Assembly: GCA_023515745.1 (NCBI GenBank) | Contig: JALECJ010000004.1 | Coordinates: 496,001 to 560,000 of the forward strand | Direction: 5' to 3' | Source of the DNA: Amoeboaphelidium protococcarum | Taxonomy: Eukaryota > Aphelidiomycota > Aphelidea | Length of the DNA: 64,000 nucleotides | Shown here: positions 12,884 through 23,932 of the stretch, in pieces | Position numbering within the stretch: the first letter of the stretch is position 1 | How the letters are laid out: the number at the start of each line of letters is the position of its first letter | Translations under genes and position numbers: made by a program | The notes under the pieces: model-generated | The model's input: only the letters and a program-made list of their open reading frames with translations | What the model was told of the DNA's origin: nothing | Database searches by the model: none

Positions 12884-14167
12884 ATGAGTCTAGCAGATAT
12901 TTTTAAATCGCTTGGCCATCCTAATGAACTGGCAGCCATTTGCAAGTTTGTATGGAATGGAGCTGGTAAAAGTGTCACAGCAGAAGACGCACCTGATCAT
13001 GAGAACACTCTTTCAGCATGCTATCACTATCTGAATCTCACTTCAAGATCATTCGCTGCAGTTGTCTAGGCTTTAGATGAAGAGCTGAGACTACCTATAT
13101 GCATTTTTTATCTTGTCCTCCGTGGTCTAGACACTGTAGAGGATGACATGTCTCTGTCGGAAGAGATCAAGTTGCCGCTGTTGCGCGAGTTTTGGATAAA
13201 GCTTGATCAGGCGGGATGGACGTTCGATCTCAATGGGCCTCAGGAGAAAGATCGCGAGCTATTGGTTCACTTTGATGTCGTAATCGACCAGTTTAATAAG
13301 CTCAGCTCCCAGTACAAGAGTGTCATTTAGGATATATGTAAGCGTATGGGCTTTGGTATGGCGCAGTTTGCGAATAAGCGCGTTTAATCTGTCGCGGATT
13401 ATGATCTGTATTGTCATTATGTTGCCGGCCTGGTGGGCATTGGATTGAGTAAGTTATTTGTCGCGTCTGGAATGGAGCCAAAGTTATCCGCTTTGACTGC
13501 TGGTGGAGATGTGTCAGAGGATTTAGATGCTTTATCTAATCACATGGGATTGTTTTTGTAAAAGGTGAACATAATCAGGGACTTTAACGAGGATTTGCTA
13601 GATGGTAGAACCTTTTGGCCTCCAGAGATTTATTAGATTTACGCCGCTAATTTGAATGAGTTATAGTGTAACGAAGATGGTTGTGGTGTCTAGTGTCTTA
13701 ATCATATGGTGCTAAACTGTTTGCAACACTTCACCCATTGTCTGGAATACTTATCGCTGCTGCAGAATAATACAGTTTTCAGTTTCTGTGCTATCCCTTA
13801 GATCATGGCTCTGTCTACTCTATCCTTATTGTATTGCAATGATGAAGTCCTATCTGGATGTGTAAAGATTCGCAAAGGCCTGGCTCTGTATTTGATTCAG
13901 GAGTGCAAGTTTAGCGATGAAGTTGACGGGTCATCTGCAATGTTTAATCGCTTTCTAGATCTATGTGAGCCGTTCCTGTCTGAAATGGCCTCCAAAGCTG
14001 CTCTCAGACATTAAAAGGTTGAATCTGCTTTGCAAATCAGTCGTCTGCTCTCTGAGATTGACAAACGTATCTAGTCTCTTAAGCTTCAGATGGATCCTCC
14101 GACTTATAGTGGACACCCGGTGTAAAAATAATAGTAATTGTAGTAATAAGAACTAAGTGGAAGATGA
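12884..14167 (+). CDS. Squalene synthase
   Basis: Condenses two farnesyl diphosphates to squalene, the first committed step to sterols. The frame is 427 residues from ATG at 12884 to TGA at 14165-14167. Diagnostic motifs are DTVEDD (residues 83-88, Mg-diphosphate binding), [17 protein letters not shown], and [12 protein letters not shown] followed by RTFWP. The usual C-terminal membrane anchor is missing: the frame ends in a short Gln-rich tail after SGHPV. Either the enzyme is soluble here or a last exon is spliced in elsewhere; a GTAATT donor near 14131 and a TTCAG near 14208 make the second option possible. It forms a sterol pathway pair with the oxidase gene at 23072-23932. Confidence 0.9.
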
Positions 14168-14217
14168 ACCTAATGTGTTAAATGTAATCAATAATATTTC
14201 ATTCAGACATTCTTTAC

Positions 14218-16830
14218 TCATAACTTTTGGATGGAGGTAATTTCAGAAGTTCCATTTTCGTACCGCTGCATGATAACGCGAACATTTTCAGGTACGATAG
14301 TCTGATTAGAAAGTTCAACACCACTACCAAGCAGCTCGATACGAAGGTTTCTGTTGGCAGCATTAGACGCACATTATACTAGATACTAGTCAATGCCAGC
14401 AATATCAGACAAGGTTGTATATTGAAGTGATAAATGACTCAACGATGGAAGAGACAACAATGTACCAATGACCTGAGTAAACGAAAGATCACAACAATCA
14501 TTTCCATCCAATATCAGTGTCTCAATATAACTCTCTTTCCCATCATTATTATTATCTGCATTGTTCAAATCACCCAATAATGCAGAGAACCCCGTTTGAG
14601 TGAGTTGATTGCAGCTTAAGTCTACCACCTTGAAAGATGAAAGACTTTATCCATTGGTTTAGTGAGCAATTGTTAAGAAATTCAGGAAATTCTCATCTCC
14701 AATGTTGCATCCACGTAGATTAAGAGAAGCCGAGGAGTAATCAAAGGAGAGCCCACGACGGCGCCAAATCAATTTCGCAATAACTGAGAACACTCTGTCG
14801 TTAACGAATGAGCAATAAGATAACTAAAAGTCAAGTCCTTCAATACTCGCAAGCTTATCTGCCAAAGCTTTATTGTTTGGATCAGTCAACAACAACTCTC
14901 TGTCTGCATGAGATTCCAAATCGAGAAGGACTTCCTCAATGGGCGACAATATATCAGATGATAACACTTGACATTCCACCGCACTATTTCCGCTCCTAAG
15001 AATTGTGTGAATATCTTGGTCGTCCTGATATAGAACACTGCCGCTCATTATTGATCCAATGCGGAATAATCTATAGTATTGAGCTTTCAATTTCTACTCC
15101 ACTATGCTTTTAACATCTGCGACAGTTCGTGTTGTATTATTCACACATATTGATGTATCCAAGCCATACTATTTTGAAATCACTTTGACTTGCAATTATT
15201 TATTAATCTAAACTTAAGTCATAGAAGATTAGTGGTGCTGTACATTATCCTCCTCATCACTGAGAACAATTTGATCTCTATCAACTACAGGTTATTGTTG
15301 TTCAAAAGGATTAACGTCTGATACGTCGAGGGATCCCTATAATTACTACATTCTTTGTTAGTACAGTTAGGCCTCTTTATGCTTCCCAAACACTACGCAT
15401 AACTCTATAATTTCGGTGTATACTTGATGTAATATAACACTTTGATCATATTAAGCTTGCTGCTCTATAATATTTATATCACGCTCCAAAGAGGCTCTGA
15501 TTTAATCAAACGAATCCGAATTTTATAACTGACAGCGCGCACATTGTATACCAGCTTGTGGATCTATATCTGCATTAGTTACAGAGTTAAAATACAACTA
15601 AAAGCTCTAGACGGCGAGCTCATAATATTATAGCTTTTCTTAACATTGAGCTCTTGCTAGCCAGCCGCCATTATCGCCCAATTTGACCTGTAAGGATGCT
15701 AGTTGCAATTAGAAGCAGATACCAATAAAAGACCCTGCTGTCTTATCACCCAAGCTCTTGGATAACTAATCTTAAAGCGTCTTTGCATTTGAATCTTTAT
15801 CATTAAAGCTAGTGATCAAGCTTTGTAAAGATTATATCCGATTGATCACGTTCTCGCTACAAGGCCCTGTTAGCTTTGATACAACATCCTTGACAATTTG
15901 CACTTGACCGAATCCTAACATAAAGTCGACTAATTCATCCAATACAGATTCTTACTAGCTAAGCAGCATATCCAAAACATCCTTAAAATCCTCATTAATG
16001 ATAGATTCAATAGAGTTTATTAACGCATCAAAATCAATGTCAGTAACTGCCAGAGATGACTATAACTTGAGTTGGATATACCGTTAAAGTGCACATAATA
16101 ATATAGAGATAGAAGATGTAAGGCTATAAGTACGAATAATCGCCAACATTTCTGAGCATAATTAGGACAGGTATGACTGATCTTGAGCGGCCAGATGAGC
16201 AGTAATTAATAAACTCTTACCAAATATCAATAAAGTTTTATCATGCAACTACAATTATTGACCAATTTCTATAGACTAACAACACACGGCATGAATTTAA
16301 GATAATTAATCTGAAGAGCATTTATCGAAATTAACTGACGACAACACGCTCAGGATACCATCAATAGCTTTGGCGCAAAATGAGGTACGATCGGAATCGT
16401 CGCGGATAGAGGATGCCAGTTGTAATGAGACACTGCAGCACTATAGAGCTTAATAAAACATGCGTGTTTTCAACTATGACTTCCCGATAGAGTTCAGCAG
16501 TAGACATGTTTTACGTAGCCAATGTTTAGCCACACTTTGTTTCGGAGGCCACTGTTTCAACGTTATAGCACCACTATGCGACAGTGTTATAGGAACCTGT
16601 CCACCCTCTCTACACGGTACCAAAGCTTCATAAAATCCATAGTTTAGAGCATCTGTATAGTACTATTACGCTGCCAAAACTTCTCCAATTTCCTTCTTGT
16701 ACAATGACCATATTTTACCATAATCCACAGTGGCCAGCATCGTCTTCTTCCAGATCTAATGCTAAATAGTTCTATAGTGAATCTGCAACCCCTCTGGAAT
16801 ATACTCTGGCAATTTCTAATCTTTAGTCAT
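14218..16830 (-). CDS. Tonsoku-like protein (TPR - ubiquitin-like - LRR)
   Basis: One open frame of 870 residues from ATG at 16830 to TGA at 14218-14220. Residues 1-500 are helical repeats of TPR type. An acidic stretch (LSDEEDN) follows at about 525, then a ubiquitin-like segment (residues about 538-605, containing TRTVADVKSIVEQKLK), and the C-terminal third has RI-type leucine-rich repeats (SLNLRGCNI, VVDLSCNQL, IETLILDGN, LSHLSLQYT). This domain order matches TONSL/Tonsoku, which loads on replicated chromatin and promotes fork repair with MMS22L. The ankyrin repeats of animal TONSL are not visible, as in the plant protein. The assignment rests on architecture, not on a search. The upper and lower halves could be two genes if a hidden boundary exists, but no TGA separates them. 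Confidence 0.5.
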
Positions 16831-17011
16831 ATTTTTTTTCTTCAATATATAGGTAATTTTGATATCCGATATTTATCCAAAGACACAACTCTGGATCCTC
16901 TGTCTCTCTCTTAAGCTTTCATAGCCGGACGCGTAAGCACTTCTTTTCATTCAGGTAACTGTGAAACGCGCGTTGACCAGGAAAAACGCGCGGTAATTAA
17001 CTATCGCTGCA

Positions 17012-17653
17012 ATGGAGGTGGAGGACGTTGATTAACAAGCCAGGGCTCGATTGGAATAAGCTATTTGTGTTGAAGATATAACTCAAGACGTGCAGACTAT
17101 AGTGGTAGACTCTGTGAAGCCGTAGAATGGGTTTAAACTATTCCGGCGCTCTAATCCAACTGCTGCTGTGAAAATTGATAAACCAGATTATGATGTGAAC
17201 GGCTCTTCATAGGCTCATAAAGCTCTACCCAAAATTTATCTCTAGGATGAGAGTTCGGATTAGCGATAATCTAGAATCACATAATTCAGTAGTATCGTAA
17301 TGGATAGCTAACGTATCATGTAAGAATCGCGTTTACATTATGTCTGTAAACCGGCTAAAGATATAATGCTGATCAAGAATGGGATATTATAACGATAAGA
17401 CATCAATAATATCCCCGCTAAAAAGTCTAAAACACATCGCGGTAGGCGAAAGAGTCGACGTTATGAGCTGGCCAAGTAATAATAACGCGCATTTGCTGGT
17501 TGTTGGAAGCAGGATTATAAGGCGAAGTAGAGTGCACAGAGGAGACCCGCATTTCCAAATCGGCGCGCTGGTGAAGTGAAACCAAGAAACGGAAAGTCTT
17601 TCATACCGAAAAATAAACAGGCTCCATTCAGAAAATAATAATCAAAAAGATGA
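17012..17653 (+). CDS. Hypothetical basic protein
   Basis: 213 residues, ATG 17012 to TGA 17651-17653. The N-terminal third is acidic to neutral and the C-terminal half is strongly basic and Gln/Arg-rich (KKSKTHRGRRKSRR and similar), suggesting a nuclear or nucleolar protein. Many Gln codons are TAA or TAG. Its last codons overlap the 3' end of the convergent methyltransferase gene by 12 bp. I do not recognise the family. Confidence 0.5.
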
Positions 17654-18646
17654 TCTATTGAATTGATACAATCTGTAAAAGTATCGCATATTGTCTAATG
17701 GAAATTTGCTTTAGATTTTGGCCGGATGTCTGAACCATTTTGAATCGTGACTCTCCAGCACTTTTAATCCGCGAATTTTATCAAGCAACTAAAATACCAT
17801 GGTTGGTGATTTGCCTTCTTTAATTTACAGCTCGCTAAATGAACCTGCAGACTCTAATACCAGGATATAAGTACCATCTTGAACTAGATTCTAAAAGAAA
17901 TCAACCAGCATTATAGCTGTGGATTTTCGCGATTCAGCGAATAGTTCATTGAGCACGAACATGAAGGTGATCAACTAACTTTATGACAGCATTTTACGTG
18001 TTTTATCATCCATACTGAGAATATCACGTTAAGTAAAAGAGCTCGAGAGTCTGGTGTCATTCGATAAGACACTAAGCTCTGAGGCAAGCTACTAGTAACA
18101 CTAAGACCAATCTGCAAAATCGATCAAATTAATGCGAGCTGACTCCAAATGGAAACCAGTCAATGAGTCTTCATATTCCGAGAATATCACAGACTCGGGA
18201 TTTTCGATGCTCTCATTAGGAATATGCATTTACTGAGAGATATAAGAGTAAAATGCTACCAATTCACTTCCACTCCCAGCACCGATACAAGTCACATTCA
18301 GATCCAGATCAGGCAATTTCAACTGCGACGCGTCAAGACCTTTGCGCGCCAGTTTGCGCCTTTAAAGCTCATAATCCAGTTTCTGTCTTCTACCACTGAG
18401 GATATCGCCCAGAAGCTTTGAATCAGATACCAAGCTATAATAACACATCGCGCGTGAAGGAGTGTAATGCGCCATGTACACTGCCAACTGCTCTTTCGAT
18501 TCCTAAAACACCCCCACATAATCTCGATCCACAAATCGGTCCTTAATTTATCTTAGTAATACTTATGGCTAATCTATCTTATTTTCTATGAATAGCCGTT
18601 CTGATGCTAAATCTACTAGATCTACGATACTTTACATAACGTTCAT
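17642..18646 (-). CDS. BMT6-like 25S rRNA (uridine-N3) methyltransferase
   Basis: 334 residues, ATG 18646 to TGA at 17642-17644. Family traits visible: a helical N-terminus with YMAHYTPSRA, an SAM-binding glycine-rich loop (NVTCIGAGSGSELVAF), the acidic LIDFADW after the next strand, then ITFMFVLNELF, and a late strand TYILVLESAGSFSE. This arrangement is that of fungal Bmt6/DUF3115 proteins, which methylate a uridine of the large-subunit rRNA in the nucleolus. It pairs functionally with the UTP11 gene in this window (ribosome biogenesis). A second ATG three codons downstream is possible. The family call is from motif memory. Confidence 0.65.
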
Positions 18647-18786
18647 CTTATATCAAAATCACATGAAGACTCCTTTACATGAGATTTGATCAAGAAAAGA
18701 TATAACACCCTGCTTAAAATGCGGATGCTTAATAAAAGCACTATCTTCTCTTAAATTAATTCTGATTAATATCTAATTTTGGATAT

Positions 18787-19758
18787 ATGTATTGCTTTAT
18801 ATCTCTGGTTATTGCTGTAAGCGCTGCGTCATGGCATGTAGGAGCTCAAACTGCTAATACCGCAGCGCTATCGTACGATCAATGCGTTGGTAGACTGCAT
18901 CCCATCTTCACCTCACTGGACGCTATCAATATGAATTCCTCAAAGTGGAGTGCTGATAATGGTCTGTCTCCTATCTATATGGTGAATGCAACGGCTGATC
19001 TGAAATCTCTGGACATGCCAGACCAGATGATAGAATTGTTCAACTAAAGTTTAGCCTAGAATTCCACCTTCTCCATCGTAATTGGTATTGAGTCTTCCAA
19101 GAAGCTGCCTCGTCTGAAAAAGTCTGAACAACTTGATGCTAATGCTACTATTGATGCTCTGAAAGCTCTTTAAAATTCGGTACTTGATAAATTACCCGCT
19201 CTGCGTAAACAAGATGTATACGCAATTGTCAAAGATGTCACCATTCTTGATTACGCGTTTTAGAGTAACAATAGGACAATTTCATATCAAATGCTGCCTT
19301 TATTCAAGGAGGCCGGCCTAAAGTATCTCCACTTCTCCTTCTAGACTGATAGCTACATTGTGAATGGCCTGGGTCTCATAAGCCACTATCTTGCACATTG
19401 GACATCAGAGTATGATATATCGGGTCTGGTATACGGCATTCCGCTGTAATACAAGGGCAATGTCGAGTATGTGGAGCCTGCAGACTCGATCTGGGCGAAG
19501 AATTACTTCTTTATGAAAAGCAGAAAGTCTATTTAGCTTTCATACTCTCCCTCGTAATGGAACGACGTTTCATTGAAACAGCAGGAGCTTGATCAACTCA
19601 AGTTGAGTTGCAAAGATCTGGCATCAAAGTCTGAGAAGAGTAATGGTAATAATAATAACAATAATGATGACGACTAATCTTCTAGTGGATTTAGCCTGTC
19701 TGTGCATTTGATCTCGGTTTTAGCTCTGTAATTCACCTGGGCTTTGCATCTAGCTTGA
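18787..19758 (+). CDS. Secreted, probably GPI-anchored protein
   Basis: 323 residues. A signal peptide (MYCFISLVIAVSAASWHVGA) starts the protein, and the C-terminus has an Asn/Asp/Ser spacer (poly-Asn then DDD) followed by a terminal hydrophobic stretch of about 20 residues without a cytoplasmic tail, the usual form of a GPI-attachment signal. The body contains several N-glycosylation sequons (NSS, NAT, NST, NRT) and only two or so cysteines. No enzyme motif is recognised. It is probably a cell-surface or wall protein; next to the CBM19-like gene it adds a second surface candidate in this region. Confidence 0.6.
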
Positions 19759-20087
19759 ACATAAAGTCACGTTAAGAGAGTATATTTCTACTTTATATCC
19801 AACAATTTAAATAAAATGAATTTGTTTTGAAAACCCTTTTCACTTAATAATATCTGGCTTTTTTTTAACGTACTGTATTACAATTCAGTATAAAGCTTGG
19901 AGGTGTACTCTACCAAGCCCAGTGATAGGACCCCTTGATTTAGAAGAGTTAAGGATCTTCATACCGCGCTGAGATCGTTATACCTTCGCACACGCCGCAT
20001 TATTTTGAGAAGGTCCCTCCAACTAAAATTATCATCTTTGTCCTTCAATTGTCTTTAATAATTCTTCTAACTGTAAAGTGTGCAAAA
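19759..20087. other. Intergenic region
   Basis: AT-rich spacer between the GPI-type gene and the RhoGEF gene on the same strand, with a T-run (19858-19866). It may hold an upstream non-coding exon of the RhoGEF gene. No gene was recognised. Confidence 0.35.
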
Positions 20088-22877
20088 ATGACGCGTGATT
20101 ATGCAAAGAGGATTCTTATTATTGATGAGATTATTGCCACGGAGAGATCATATGTCAATACGCTGTTGGATATCCAGCGGCTATTTATCACTCCTCTGCG
20201 TGATGCTGCTTACGGTGGTACTCCTATATTATCATCCAAATAGATACAAGATATATTTAGTAATATCGAGGATATTATAAAAGTCAACACGGAGCTAATG
20301 AACTAATTGAACACTAGATTTGGGTGTCCGGCTGAAGTTGACGAGAATGCCCCTGTAGGATAATAATAACAATTTATAGAATCATCTGTTGCACTTAGAA
20401 TGGACGTGTACTCACAACAGGATGCTATTGGCGATATTTTCTGCTACCTCAGTCCCTTCTTTAAAATATACTCGGTGTACGTGAAGAATTATCAGACTGC
20501 TATTCAGCTGGTGATGGAGCTTGAGCGAAAGCATACAGGATTCAATTAATTTTTGAATAATATCGCCAAATCTACCCAGTGCAAAGGATTGTCTTTCCAG
20601 GCTTATATATTGGCTCCTGTATAGAGAATACCGCGTTATAAGCTTCTGTTGGAAGATTTATTGAAGCATACGCCAGCAGAGCACACTGATTATCTCCCTT
20701 TGTAGAAGGCTCTGAGAAGTATTGAAGGCGTGGCATCGTTCGTCAATGAGATGATCCGGGAGCAGGAGGGTATGATGAAGGTGTTGTCGCTGCAGCGAAA
20801 TATGGCAAATCTTAGTGAAGATCTTATTGCACCTGGTCGTAGATTTTTGAAGCAAGGCCTTGTGCTCAAGGTTTGCCGTAAGACTAATAAGCCGAGAGCT
20901 TTGTTTCTCTTCACTGATATCCTGGTGTATGCTGCCCTTTCCAGTCGCTCTAGTATTGGGTTAATCAGTGCAGTGGATAAGAAAGACTTTACTGGGTTTA
21001 GTACTGCCGCAGATAGTGGTATTGGCATATCACTGAACTCGCAGACTAATATCAATGCCCCTAGTTATGTGTTTCATCGTCTGTTCAAGTTGGAAGGTAT
21101 GAGAGTGGTTGATGTACAAGATGGGCCACTGATGTAGAACTGCTTCCAGATAATCTCCAGCGAGAAGAGTTTCGCTGTGCTGTGTCGCAGTGAAAAGGAC
21201 AAATCAGAGTGGATGTCGGCCATAAGTGACGCCATTGATAAGTACCAGTCGAATATTAGTACTCTGAAAAAGTTAGACAGCAAAGAGAATGAGTTGAATG
21301 AGGATGATCAGTAGTCAGTGTACAAAGCTCCGGTGTGGGTGCCTGATAATGCTGTCATTAGTTGTATGTAATGTGAGAAGGATTTTTCGTGGAAGATTCG
21401 TCGTCATCATTGCAGATCTTGTGGACGTGTTATATGTGCAGATTGTTCGTCCAAGAAGTCGGTATTGCCTAGCAAGTTTTAAGAAGCTTTGAATTAGGCT
21501 GATTAACGGGCCGATGATGGTAGCATCACTGGAAGTACAGCTGATAACTAGTAGAAAAGATTTACAATGGCATCGTTTACTAGCTCTGCCTATAGCAGCT
21601 CAGCTGTGTACGCCATCAGCTAGTTGAAGCCGGTGAGAGTTTGCGACCAGTGTTTTGATATCATTGACTCGTAGCTGTATCATTTGAAGCAGAAATTAAG
21701 AGATAGGCGAAGTGTAGATTAGATGAATAATTCTAAACTACGACTTGATATTCATACCGGTAATTCCGGCTCTTAGCGCGTATAAACCAAAGATAGTCTC
21801 ATCCAGTAGGACACCGCAATCAGTCGTGATAACTATGTCTCTGATAGTGAAGATGAAGCTGACACTGGAGAGCAATGCTTTGTGGAAATTAAAGGACGCA
21901 AGTCTTAGCTTGATGATAATGTCGAATTGTCTCGGAGTGTTCCTCTTTAAAGTACCCATTTACGCGACTACAAATAAGACCGTGGTAAAACGAGATCTAT
22001 GCGGTTTTCCGCCATGGATGGTGATATACTTGAGGAGTAATAATAGACAATGCCGTCTCTTGATAAGGATAATGAGTCAGCTGCAGAAAGAAGCATCTCT
22101 GAGTTTTATTCTCTTGATAGAGATGCATCGTCCGCATTGAATTCACCTACCGTTCAATTAAAGAGAAGATCGCTGGCTTGGTTTGCCAAGATTGGCGTAC
22201 GATCTTGGGATATTGATTTCTTCAACGAACTGAAAACCAAATTGGATGGTAGAATTGTAATGAATCTTTCTAATGAGCCTCAATCATTAGACGACGTGGA
22301 ACTAGAGTCTGATTAAATTTTGATGAGCAGTTTGGTTTACAAGAGAGGAAATACTGTCAAGAGTTGGAAATTGCGATTGCTGGTCATGACTGATTAAGAG
22401 TTGCAATGGTACAAGCCGGAAGTGTAATCATATCTTCGTGATGGTGGGAAATTAACACCTGAAAACTTGATGAACAAGATTTTAGTCAAAGACTTCAGAA
22501 GTGTTTCTATTGCGAATGATGATGAGATTCCATAGTCCAAGTAATTTGATTTTGGTAAGAGTGCACGATAAGTTGAGAACTGCTCTGATATTGACACTGT
22601 GTCTGTATACCCTTTCAAGATTGTCACTGATGAGCGAACATTGTACGTCGTGTGTTCAAGTTTTGCAGAGAGAAGCTCTTGGATTGAGTTGATTAACTAA
22701 AAGATACACGGCTCTCCATTTGTTGATACAACTGATAGTCTCCAACATTTAGTTTTTGAATAAGTGTCTGAGTTAAATGACACCAAACTCGAGATTATGG
22801 CCCCAGCTCCGGATGATTTAATCTGTCCACCACCCATCATCTTGTCAAGATCACATTCTGGTGCCTCCATAGATTGA
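20088..22877 (+). CDS. FGD-type Rho guanine nucleotide exchange factor (DH-PH-FYVE-PH)
   Basis: 929 residues without introns. A DH domain (residues about 8-215, with [13 protein letters not shown] and [17 protein letters not shown]) gives exchange activity on Rho-family GTPases. A first PH domain follows (about 245-400, with [20 protein letters not shown]), then a FYVE finger (about 415-535, with [17 protein letters not shown] and a late RVCDQC) that binds PI3P, and a C-terminal second PH domain (about 745-870). This order is that of the FGD1-6 family, which links endosomal PI3P to Cdc42 and actin. The VPS34 gene in the same window makes the PI3P that FYVE domains bind. The start at ATG 20088 leaves almost no sequence before the DH domain, so an upstream exon is possible. 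Confidence 0.85.
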
Positions 22878-23071
22878 ATACATTCTGTCTGCTATTAATA
22901 ATGTTTTTGAAAATTTAAATGCAATATATCATCTGATTCATTAAAACAATATCTTAAACCATATTATAGAATAAAAGTGCTAACAATATATGAGACTCAA
23001 TCTCTATGCAACATTAAAGGACATTTGCGATCAACTGCAATGACTCGTTGGTAAGATCCTTCAATAGAGCA

Positions 23072-23932
23072 TCAATCAATAGCTTTACGATTCATGACTT
23101 TCTCCCTCCATTAATCGTATCCTTTAGTGGTGCCATGCAGCCAGTCCAAAACTCCGGTAGCTCCATAATTACTAGTGAACGCAACGTGATGGTAGTCATG
23201 AAATAATGAATCTGGCATGTATGGAATTTTAAATCCACTATGATCATGAATGATGTTAAAAGTCACGATAATGGACCACAACCAAAATGAGGCGACATGG
23301 CCACCAGCGCCTGCGAAATAATAATGCGCCAATAGAGGACCAAGCACCACTGGTGTTAGAGACACAGTCAAATGCTCAAGAGGATGATCGTAGACAGCAG
23401 CGGCACCGATCGGCTGCTTATACTCGTGATGCACCTTGTGGATGTACTTGTATATTCGCGGATGATGAAGTAGTCGGTGACCATAATAAAACATTATCTC
23501 TTCTAATAGATAGTAGAATGCAATATCGCGTATCATCTACGCTGCAGACGGGAGTGGAAACACTGGTTTATCAGACAGACACCATAAGTACGCCAGAATA
23601 AATCCACCAGGCAAGTTCATTAAAAACTAGGACTTGAGACCATGTATAATGGCCTTCTGGTAAGCGGCAGACATATCATAGTTGACTTTTTATATTTTCT
23701 GCGCATTAAGCCACTACGGAGATCCATAAAAATCTAGATATGCATAACAAGACACCAACACCCAATGCAGGACAACATTCAGTATAAAAGTGCCACATGA
23801 AACGAGCCAAAATTCATCAAATCGCTCCAGTAGATTGACAACAATGTCAGTGTTTAATACAGTGGATATATATGCGCCAAAGATTATATAATAGACTAGC
23901 GTACACTTAATACTCTCAGGCAATGCAAGCAT
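23072..23932 (-). CDS. Sterol C4-methyl oxidase / fatty acid hydroxylase family protein
   Basis: 286 residues, ATG 23932 to TGA at 23072-23074. It is an ER membrane di-iron oxygenase. All three histidine clusters of the family are present: HRLLHH, HKVHHEYKQP (followed by YDHPLEH) and HDYHH. Hydrophobic segments lie at both N-terminal ends and before the last cluster. The HKVHHEY-xx-P-xG pattern and size fit ERG25/SMO, the sterol C4-methyl oxidase, so with squalene synthase (12884) it suggests an endogenous sterol pathway. A more general sterol desaturase-like function is possible. One TAA Gln codon near the C-terminus extends the protein beyond the standard-code stop by 13 residues. Confidence 0.8.
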
